A DNA stretch of 64,000 nucleotides, taken from Deltaproteobacteria bacterium (GTDB lineage Bacteria > Desulfobacterota > Syntrophia > Syntrophales > JACQWR01). Of this stretch, positions 53,209 through 60,311 are shown piece after piece; within the stretch, counting starts at the first letter, position 1, and each line of letters opens with the position of its first letter. A program made the position numbers and the translations under genes. Below the pieces are notes generated by a model. The model was not told the origin of the DNA and did not search any database. It worked only from the letters and a program-made list of their open reading frames with translations. The stretch is from NCBI GenBank assembly GCA_026388415.1, contig JAPLJV010000042.1:1-64000 (forward strand). Direction: 5' to 3'.

Positions 53209-53316
53209 ACAGATGTAAGATTGGTAGTTGCTTTGTTTGTATGTAGTCTTTAAAAGAGAAAAACTATTATAGGTCTTCAAACATTCCTTATAATATTAAC
53301 GCATTATCTCTGTTTT

Positions 53317-53408
53317 GATTACTGGTGGTATGTTAAAAAACCCAATAATATTAACCCACCACCAGTAATCAAATACAAATACCACCAGTAATCATTACTG
53401 GTGGTATT
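53317..53408. repeat. cluster of four inverted copies of a GATTACTGGTGGTAT motif
   Basis: Arms 53317-53336 and 53351-53370 pair at 18 of 20 positions around a 14-base loop. Then 53378-53392 and 53394-53408 form a perfect 31-base palindrome with a single central C. ATAATATTAAC is also repeated (53290-53300, 53345-53355). It lies eight bases after the stop of the winged-helix-like gene and about 490 bases before the DUF3102 gene. Possible iterons, parS-like site or operators. Confidence 0.85.
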
Positions 53409-53415
53409 GGGATGT

Positions 53416-54183
53416 TCAACGGGTAAGTTTCTTTATGGATTCTTCAGTTAGGAACCAAGCAAACATCAAGTGATTATCTATTACAGCACCGGTATAATAT
53501 CCAAATGCGTAAACTGGTTGATTATGATACATCCCTGTTGCTCCTATTTTCCTCAATGCTCCTAACTTTCGTGAACCGGCAAGATACTTGCGGATACCAG
53601 ATTCTGACAGTTTCATCTTTGCTGACATTTCCGAGTAAAACTTTGCATCTGCAACGAAGGCCAAGTAGCTTTTATCTCCTGTTTTCACAATGTCCTTTAG
53701 ATCACTCTGAGAAATCTGGTCGTAATTTTTAATAGCATTCAGGAAGTCCCATTGTCGAGGATACCTTTTCAGATGGCGGGTAACAATGTCATATCGCTCT
53801 TTCCAAGCGGGGGTGAGTGTCGTCCAATATGGTTTAGATTTGTTCGGGTGATCGGCTGCAAACTGATGGAATGCTTTCTTGATTTTCTTAACATCCTTTT
53901 CGTTCCCTGCTCCTTCTATCGCTGTCTCATATACTTCTTTGAGTTGGTCATAAACCATTTTCTCTTTATTGGCGTCTATTTCCAGCCGCTCCATGAGTTG
54001 TCTTTTTGTATCTTCTCTGGTGGGCTTTTGTCGTGGCGGCGGGTTATCGAGGGCTTCCCTTCGGGCCAAGTCCTCCCGAAGAGCTTTGTCCTGCTCTGGA
54101 AACGCCGCAGCGAAGCGGCTAATTACTCCGTCTGTGTCATCCTCTATTTGATCATCGTCCGGGTCTGCATCTTGTCTGTCCAT
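53416..54183 (-). CDS. unknown protein with C-terminal winged-helix-like domain, possible replication or control protein
   Basis: 255 residues: an acidic, disordered N-terminus (DRQDADPDDDQIEDD), a helical middle, and a C-terminal segment FYSEMSAKMKLSESGIRKYL ... GALRKIGATGMYHNQPVYAFGYY that reads like a helix-turn-helix plus wing. CAGAGGTGAAAA precedes the ATG. It is the first gene of the element and adjoins the repeat cluster, which makes a repeat-binding initiator or regulator attractive. No family recognised. Confidence 0.6.
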   Translation of the reverse strand: MDRQDADPDDDQIEDDTDGVISRFAAAFPEQDKALREDLARREALDNPPPRQKPTREDTKRQLMERLEIDANKEKMVYDQLKEVYETAIEGAGNEKDVKKIKKAFHQFAADHPNKSKPYWTTLTPAWKERYDIVTRHLKRYPRQWDFLNAIKNYDQISQSDLKDIVKTGDKSYLAFVADAKFYSEMSAKMKLSESGIRKYLAGSRKLGALRKIGATGMYHNQPVYAFGYYTGAVIDNHLMFAWFLTEESIKKLTR

Positions 54184-54360
54184 TTTTCACCTCTGCTTCG
54201 GTAAGTGCCGGGAAGACAGGGAAGAAGCAGCTCCCCTGTCTATACCGCCTGCGCAGGCGGCCCCGGCTGTAGGTTATCGTTATCAGTAGCTCATTACCAT
54301 CCACTTGCGAGACTTAATTTTTCAATGACATATAACTTGGTTTTTACAGGGATTGATATA

Positions 54361-54385
54361 TTTATTAAGTTAAGTGGTTTAGCGT
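54361..54385. repeat. element end with att core and arm (distal side)
   Basis: TTTATTAAGTTAAGT (54361-54375), five-base spacer, then AGCGT (54381-54385). It mirrors the other end. In the circle both arms flank the AG core as a dyad of 42 bases, the predicted attP. Confidence 0.85.
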
Positions 54386-56122
54386 GGCGCTACCCTGTCC
54401 AACATCAATGGCCGTAATTTCAAGATGTTGCCGGAAATGCTCACGGCCCGCCAGGTAAAGGGCATCACCGGTAAAGAAAATTATCAGGGCCAGCAGGGCC
54501 AATTTGAGAAAAATGGGCTGTTTAGCCGTTTTCCCACCCGCGGGATAATTTTCGCCCATTTTATTGCTGATCATAATAACAATGATGATCAGCAGCATAT
54601 AATAACAGATTATTTCCAGCATGTTAGGTGTCGAGATGCTGACGTAGGACCCGGGCAGCGAGGCGAGATAATTTATCACTGTCACCGACAGTCCGGCGGG
54701 CAGGGACGTAAGCTGGACCAGCAGGCCGGCGAGCGTGGATGACAGGGGAAGACTAATAATAACGGCCAGTCCCGTGGTGAGCGCTACCATGCCCAAAAGC
54801 GGTACGATAATCAAATTGGCCAGGAGGGTGATGGTGGAAAGGCCGTTAAAAGAGGAGGCGATGATGGGCAGTGTCCCCAGGGTGGCGCTTAGGGTGACAC
54901 ATATGAACATTAGCAGTATATGAAAAACTTTCCTGGGAATCGTGACGGTTAATGCTTCGTCTTCTGTTTGACCCGACCTGAAAAGCTTGGACAAAATGGG
55001 CGAGACAAAGATAAGGGATGCAACGGCGACGAAAGAAAGCTGAAATGACACGTCAAAAAGGGCATAGGGACTGACAAACAGGATGATCAAGGCCGCCAGT
55101 GCCAGGGTATTGAAGAGGTCTCGATCCTTGCGCAGGAGAATAGCCAGGAGGCAAACAAGCAGCATGATCGTCGCCCGAATGACGGAGATGCCCAGCCCGG
55201 CGATAAGCGAATAGATAATTACAGGCAACAGGGCTGTGCAGGTGGCAACACGAAGGGCGTTGAATCTCAAAAGCAGATAAGGCGAACTTTTCATGATAAC
55301 CAGGGTCAGGAAAATGGTAAATGAGGCCACCAGGGCCACATTGAGACCGGAAATCGCCAGGATATGCGAGGTCCCGGTCCTGTTGAAGTTTTCCCTGATC
55401 GGAGGCGGGATCGGCTTCGTCTCCCCTAAAAGCAGAGCCTGGATAATCTCTCTTTCCGGAGTTGCCGAATTGTCCACGATGACTTGGCGTAATCGGCTTC
55501 TGAGCCTTTCCAAGCCCATTTTGAAAAGGTTTCCCAAATCTGCTCTCATCAGCACCATGTCGGAGGGCTCATTGATCACTCCCCGCACTATAATGCCCTG
55601 CACCCGCAACTGTTTTTCATAGTCGAAGCTCCCGGGATTATGGAAGTTGTGAGGTTTCCTCAGGCGGCTCCGAAAGCGGATTAAATCACCATATTGCCGG
55701 GCCTGATCGCCCCGGACGGTCAGCATGACCATTCCTTCCACCGGAAGATCTTTATTTGTTCCAATAATTTGACGGACAGCGACGCTGAGCACCTGGCCAT
55801 CGGGCGTTTCTACAGGCGTTGCGGCGATGACGCCTTCTACCGTCAGCTTCTCGTTGCTTATGTAATGGACAATGTGACGGGGGCCGGGGGGGGCATAGAG
55901 ATAGAAATTGACGTCCAGGATGCCCAGGATTAAGAAAGCAGCCGAGGATACAGCCAGAATGGCGCCGGACGCTTTTTTGAGCATTGCCAGGAGCAGACCC
56001 AGTAAAGTGGCGATCAGGCAGGCCAGCAGGGGCAGGTCGGGCAGGGGGAGGAAATATCCTGTCGCAATGCCGACGCTAAGGGCGATGGTTGGATAGATGA
56101 GAGGTCTTGGCATAATTTGCAT
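54365..56122 (-). pseudogene. comEC: comEC 5' part, cut by the element
   Basis: The membrane part of the DNA-uptake channel: N-terminal OB-like DUF4131 region, then the competence domain with about ten TM helices (GETKPIPPPIRENFNRTGTSHILAISGLN in pieces is the family hallmark). It ends HLEITAIDVGQGSATL and then four element-encoded residues (NHLT) and TAA. The start is taken at ATG 56122 (MQIMPRP); an earlier ATG overlaps pilS. Without its MBL domain the protein is probably non-functional until the element leaves. Confidence 0.93.
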
Positions 56123-56180
56123 TAGATAATATTTCGTAAGTAGTATAGTATGCAAGCAGTTTTTTGTAGAGGAAAGCATT

Positions 56181-57848
56181 ATGGATAATCGTCGTTTGGA
56201 ACCGGAAAATCTGACCGCCAGAATCCACTGGCTGATGCTGGGGCGGGTGGCCATTGTCACCTTTTTGCTGGGTATTGCTGCATTGAGCGTATTCCGGGAG
56301 TTGGAACTTCTCCCGCAACGTTCGCTTACTTTCTATTACATCATAATCGTTGCGGCCTACGGGCTTTCCTTTTTCTATCTCTTGTTCCTTTCCTTTGTCA
56401 AAAGCATCAAGGTGAACATCTATATCCAGACGGCCTGCGACGTAGCGTTGATTACCTACATGGTTTATGTCACGGGCGGGACGAGCAGTATCTATTCCGT
56501 TTTCTATACCTTAGTCATAATCTATTCCGCCTTGTTCCTGGGCAGGAGCGGCAGCCTGATCGTCGCTTCGGCATGCAGTATTTTTTACGGGACCCTCCTG
56601 GATCTGGAATATTACGGGTTGCTTGACCCCCTCTATTCATCCCTGGGGGAATACCCATTTCTCGCGAGCTATGTTTTTTCCCGTATTTTTACGCATATCC
56701 TGTCCTTTTACCTGATTGCTTTTCTGGCCAGTTTCGTCGTGGAACGGGAAAAGAGGGCGCGTGTCCTACTGGCAGAAAAAGAAGACGCCTTTGAGCAGTT
56801 AGACATGTTGCACCGAAGCATCGTGGAATCGGTTAGCCTGGGCATCCTGACAATTAATCCGGCCGGCAGAATAAAATCATTCAATCGGGCAGCGCAGGAT
56901 ATAACCGATTATGACTTCAGCGAGGTTGAAGGTAAGGATGTTACCGCGATATTTCCCTTCAGCGCCAATATGCTGGCCAAGCGGGATACCTATCCCGCAC
57001 CGGCCGAGAATCGTTTCGAGGTGACCTTGCAAACCAGCAAGAATCGCACGGTAGTCCTGGGTTGTTCACTCTCCTCGTTGAAAAATAACGCCGGCGAGAA
57101 GATCGGCGACATCATGATTTTTCAGGATCTCACTTCCATCAAGAAGATTGAGGAAAGCTACGAAAAAAGCCGGCGCATGGCTCTCATCGGTGAGATGGCC
57201 TTCCGTCTGGCCCATGAAATAAGGAACCCCCTGGCCTCTATCAGCGGGTCTATCCAGATGTTGAGCCGGGATTTGCAACTCCCCGACACAGATGAAAAGC
57301 TGATGCGCATTATCTTGCGCGGAAAAGAGCAATTGGAATTCTTCATGAAAGACTTTCTGCTGTTGGCTCGGCCGACACCGGGCGCCCCTGCGCTGGTTGA
57401 CGTCAGAGAGATTATTGAAGATGTCCTGGAGGCCTTGCAATTTGTCCCCGACTGGCATGAAGGCATTGAAATCAAAAAGAATCTTGGGAGAGGCGCCTTG
57501 ATTTATGCCAATCGGACCGACATCAGGCACGTCATCTGGAATCTGCTGCTTAACGCCTTGCAGGCCATGCCCGACCATGGCATCCTGCAAATCTCGACCA
57601 GACTGGGCAACGCCGATTCCTTGCCCAATTGCCTGGAGATATCAGTATCGGACACGGGTTCCGGGATTGAGGACAATGCTCTGGGGAAGATATTTGAACC
57701 ATTTTATACGACCAGGGAGCGCGGTACCGGGCTGGGGTTGGCGATTGTGAACCGGATCGTGGAATACAACAAGGGAAAAATAAATATAGTAAGTGAAGTC
57801 GGCCGGGGAACGGAATGTGTTGTGCGGTTGCCGGCAGCGGTAACGTAG
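56181..57848 (+). CDS. pilS: PilS-type sensor histidine kinase
   Basis: 555 residues: six TM helices (about 15-185), PAS domain (about 215-325), HisKA with FRLAHEIRNPLASISGSIQML (phospho-His near 345) and HATPase with NLLLNALQAM, DTGSGIEDN and GTGLGLAIV. Pairs with the sigma-54 activator that follows after 36 bases, the PilS/PilR layout that controls type IV pilin genes. AGAGGAAAG precedes the ATG. Divergent from comEC by 58 bases. Confidence 0.9.
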   Translation: MDNRRLEPENLTARIHWLMLGRVAIVTFLLGIAALSVFRELELLPQRSLTFYYIIIVAAYGLSFFYLLFLSFVKSIKVNIYIQTACDVALITYMVYVTGGTSSIYSVFYTLVIIYSALFLGRSGSLIVASACSIFYGTLLDLEYYGLLDPLYSSLGEYPFLASYVFSRIFTHILSFYLIAFLASFVVEREKRARVLLAEKEDAFEQLDMLHRSIVESVSLGILTINPAGRIKSFNRAAQDITDYDFSEVEGKDVTAIFPFSANMLAKRDTYPAPAENRFEVTLQTSKNRTVVLGCSLSSLKNNAGEKIGDIMIFQDLTSIKKIEESYEKSRRMALIGEMAFRLAHEIRNPLASISGSIQMLSRDLQLPDTDEKLMRIILRGKEQLEFFMKDFLLLARPTPGAPALVDVREIIEDVLEALQFVPDWHEGIEIKKNLGRGALIYANRTDIRHVIWNLLLNALQAMPDHGILQISTRLGNADSLPNCLEISVSDTGSGIEDNALGKIFEPFYTTRERGTGLGLAIVNRIVEYNKGKINIVSEVGRGTECVVRLPAAVT

Positions 57849-57884
57849 TAGGGGCACGTTGGTACGGGCCCCAAAGGGGATAAA

Positions 57885-59252
57885 ATGGCAAATATTCTGG
57901 TTGTTGACGATGATCAGGGCATGAGGGAGTTTCTGGAGATAATGCTGGGACGGGAAGGCTATCGCGTGGCCGTGGCGGTAAGCGCGGAGAAGGCCTGGGA
58001 ACGTTGCCGGAAAGAAAAATTTGATCTGGTTATTACCGATCTGAAGATGCCCGGTGCCGATGGGATCGAGTTTATCAAGGGGATGAAGGATATTTCCCCG
58101 GAAACACTCATAATTCTCATTACGGCTTACGCATCGGGCGAAACGGCGGTCCGGGCCATGAAGGAGGGGGCTTATGACTACGTCGAGAAGGGCTTTGACA
58201 GCGAGGAACTGAAGGTTACGATTCGCAATGCCTTGGCGAAGAAAGGCATCAGAAAGGACGACGCCCTTTTTATCAAAGGTGTGCAGGATGCCCTGTGCTT
58301 CGGAAAAATAATTGGCAAGAGCAAGGAAATATTAAAGGTTTACGGTATCATAAAAAAAGTGGCCAATACGAACGCCAACGTCTTGATTCTGGGCGAAAGC
58401 GGTACGGGTAAGGAACTGGTGGCGGAGGCCATCCATGAAAACAGCGCCCGGAAAAGCATGCCTTTTGTGGTGATAAATTGCGGGGGCATTCCCGAAAATC
58501 TGCTGGAATCGGAATTGTTCGGTTACATGAAAGGTTCCTTTACGGGCGCCTATTCAGACAAACCGGGGCTCTTTGAGATTGCCCGGGGGGGATCCATTTC
58601 CCTCGATGAAATTGCCGAATTACCGCCCGCCCTGCAGGTAAAGCTATTGCGGGTTGTCCAGGAAAAAACCTTCCGCCGGATAGGCGGCGCTGAGGACATG
58701 AAAGTGGATATGCGGATAATTTCCGCGACGAATAAAAATCTGGAAAAGAGCGTCAAGGAAGGGACTTTCCGGGAAGATCTGTACTATCGTCTCAATGTTG
58801 TTCCTGTTCATATTCCTCCGCTCCGCAAAAGAAGAGAGGATATACCGCTGTTGACGAGGTTTTTTATCGAAAAATATTCCCGGGAATTTGGCAAGGAGAT
58901 CAATACGATATCGTCTTATGCCCTGGAACTGCTTTTGGAATATCAGTTCCCCGGCAACATCAGGGAACTGGAAAATATTATCGAGCGCAGCATCGTTCTG
59001 GAGCAGTCCAATATCATCCTGCCCGAAAACCTGGTGTTGACGGGGAACATCGGGACGGCAGACTATATCAGTGATGATCTTGATATTCCTTCCGATGGGA
59101 TAGATTTAAATGACGAGGTGGCCAAGCTGGAACGACGTCTGATTGAAAAAGCGCTGGAAAAGTCCGGAGGCTCAAAGACAAAGACTGCCGAGCTGCTCCA
59201 TGTCAGTTCCGATTCTCTGCGTTACCGGATAGAGAAGCTGGGGATTCAGTAA
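57885..59252 (+). CDS. pilR: PilR-type sigma-54-dependent response regulator
   Basis: 455 residues: receiver domain (LVVDDDQGMREF; phospho-Asp in VITDLKMPGADG), AAA+ sigma-54 domain (Walker A GESGTGKELVA, GAFTGA-type loop as GSFTGAYSD, Walker B GGSISLDEIAEL) and C-terminal Fis-type HTH (TKTAELLHVSSDSLRYRIEKLG). It activates sigma-54 promoters when phosphorylated by the preceding kinase. AAAGGGG precedes the ATG. Confidence 0.94.
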   Translation: MANILVVDDDQGMREFLEIMLGREGYRVAVAVSAEKAWERCRKEKFDLVITDLKMPGADGIEFIKGMKDISPETLIILITAYASGETAVRAMKEGAYDYVEKGFDSEELKVTIRNALAKKGIRKDDALFIKGVQDALCFGKIIGKSKEILKVYGIIKKVANTNANVLILGESGTGKELVAEAIHENSARKSMPFVVINCGGIPENLLESELFGYMKGSFTGAYSDKPGLFEIARGGSISLDEIAELPPALQVKLLRVVQEKTFRRIGGAEDMKVDMRIISATNKNLEKSVKEGTFREDLYYRLNVVPVHIPPLRKRREDIPLLTRFFIEKYSREFGKEINTISSYALELLLEYQFPGNIRELENIIERSIVLEQSNIILPENLVLTGNIGTADYISDDLDIPSDGIDLNDEVAKLERRLIEKALEKSGGSKTKTAELLHVSSDSLRYRIEKLGIQ

Positions 59253-59346
59253 GTTAGAAAATATTTAACTGACAGGTTATAATTGAAAGATCTTGACTCA
59301 GCGTGAACCATTGTGATGTATAGCAGGGGAACTTTATAGTGGGAGT

Positions 59347-60222
59347 GTGCTTTTGAACTTACCGTCTATCACCGCAACATTAGACATCTATATTGCCGAG
59401 ATCAACCGTTTTCCTCTTTTGACGGCCGAGGAAGAATTCAAACTGGCCGTTGAACTGAGGAAAGAAAACAGCCTGGCGGCGGCGGAGAAACTCGTTGTCT
59501 CCAATCTGCGTTTTGTCGTCAAGGTGGCCCATGAGTACCGGAGCTACCGGATGAAGCTGGCGGACCTGATCCAGGAAGGCAACATCGGTCTGATGCACGC
59601 CGTAAAAAAGTTTGACCCTTACAAAGGCTACCGGCTGATCTCTTATGCCGTCTGGTGGATCAGGGCCTATATTCAGAATTATGTGATCAAATCCTGGAGT
59701 ATCGTCAAGATCGGTACCACACAGGCGCAGCGGAAGTTATTCTTCAAGATGAGCCAGACACGGAAGGAGCTGGAGACCATTTCCAAGAAAAACCCCGAAT
59801 TTAGCGAGATTGCCGAATCTCTGGGCGTCAAGAAGTGGGAAGTGGAAGAAATGGACGTCCGCATGGGGCAGGATCTTTCCCTAGATGCTCATGTGGGTGA
59901 GGGATCGGACATGACATTCGGAGATAATCTGCTGTATGAAGGCGAAGATCAGGAAATGGCTCTGATCAAGAAGGAAGAAATGTCGCTCGTCCAGAGAAGT
60001 ATCGCCGGCGCACTGGCCCAACTCAATGAAAAGGAAAGTTTCATCGTCACGCACCGGCTCATGACCGACAATCCCCTGACCCTTCAGGAGATAGGCGATC
60101 GCTATAACTTTACCCGCGAACGGGCCAGACAGATAGAGCAGCAGGCGATCAAGAAACTCCGGCTGGCCATACCCTACGAAGTGGAAAGTAAGAACCTTCC
60201 GGCGGCTATCGGCGCCGATTAG
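59347..60222 (+). CDS. rpoH: heat-shock sigma factor RpoH-type
   Basis: 291 residues (GTG start) or 289 (TTG at 59353, which fits GGGAG seven bases before it better). Region 2 (LVVSNLRFVVKVAHEYRSY, LIQEGNIGLMHAVKKFDP, ISYAVWWIRAYIQNYV), the RpoH-box AQRKLFFKM and region 4 helix-turn-helix (TLQEIGDRYNFTRERARQIEQQAI) are present. The RpoH box makes sigma-32 more likely than the primary factor. A strong hairpin follows the gene. Confidence 0.92.
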   Translation: MLLNLPSITATLDIYIAEINRFPLLTAEEEFKLAVELRKENSLAAAEKLVVSNLRFVVKVAHEYRSYRMKLADLIQEGNIGLMHAVKKFDPYKGYRLISYAVWWIRAYIQNYVIKSWSIVKIGTTQAQRKLFFKMSQTRKELETISKKNPEFSEIAESLGVKKWEVEEMDVRMGQDLSLDAHVGEGSDMTFGDNLLYEGEDQEMALIKKEEMSLVQRSIAGALAQLNEKESFIVTHRLMTDNPLTLQEIGDRYNFTRERARQIEQQAIKKLRLAIPYEVESKNLPAAIGAD

Positions 60223-60277
60223 TGACCTGTCGAATCAGCCTTAAAATCTCACTTTTCTAAAGGGGGACGCTATGATT

Positions 60278-60298
60278 CCCCTCTTTGGCAAAGAGGGG
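60278..60298. terminator. hairpin between rpoH and the hybrid kinase gene
   Basis: CCCCTCTTT-GGC-AAAGAGGGG, a perfect nine-base stem, followed by TTGGGGGAGATTTTTATT. It lies between convergent genes and can end both transcripts. The same block, including the TTGGGGGAGATTT flank, is a widespread intergenic repeat in many bacteria. Confidence 0.55.
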
Positions 60299-60311
60299 TT
60301 GGGGGAGATTT

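Larger units (their letters stand above)
44538..54382. mobile_element. 9.8-kb serine-recombinase element integrated in comEC
   Basis: The two comEC parts join exactly when the DNA between the AG at 44538-44539 and the AG at 54381-54382 is removed (9,843 bases): ...GVGQGS-type text GQGSATL continues as IRLPAGGN with no residue lost or gained. All genes inside are on the minus strand. Content: large and small serine recombinases, a basic Lys/Ala protein, DUF2958, DUF3102, a MuF-type protein, a winged-helix-like protein with a repeat cluster and small unknown proteins. No relaxase, terminase, portal or major capsid gene is visible, so it looks like a phage-satellite-like or mobilisable island rather than a full prophage. 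Confidence 0.93.

Noticed and set aside
53317-53408. Possible CRISPR array
   Set aside because: Only four short copies, in mixed orientation and uneven spacing, with no cas genes nearby.
54365-54380. NHLT as the natural end of ComEC
   Set aside because: The competence protein would lack its MBL domain, which is found intact at the other end of the element and rejoins exactly.
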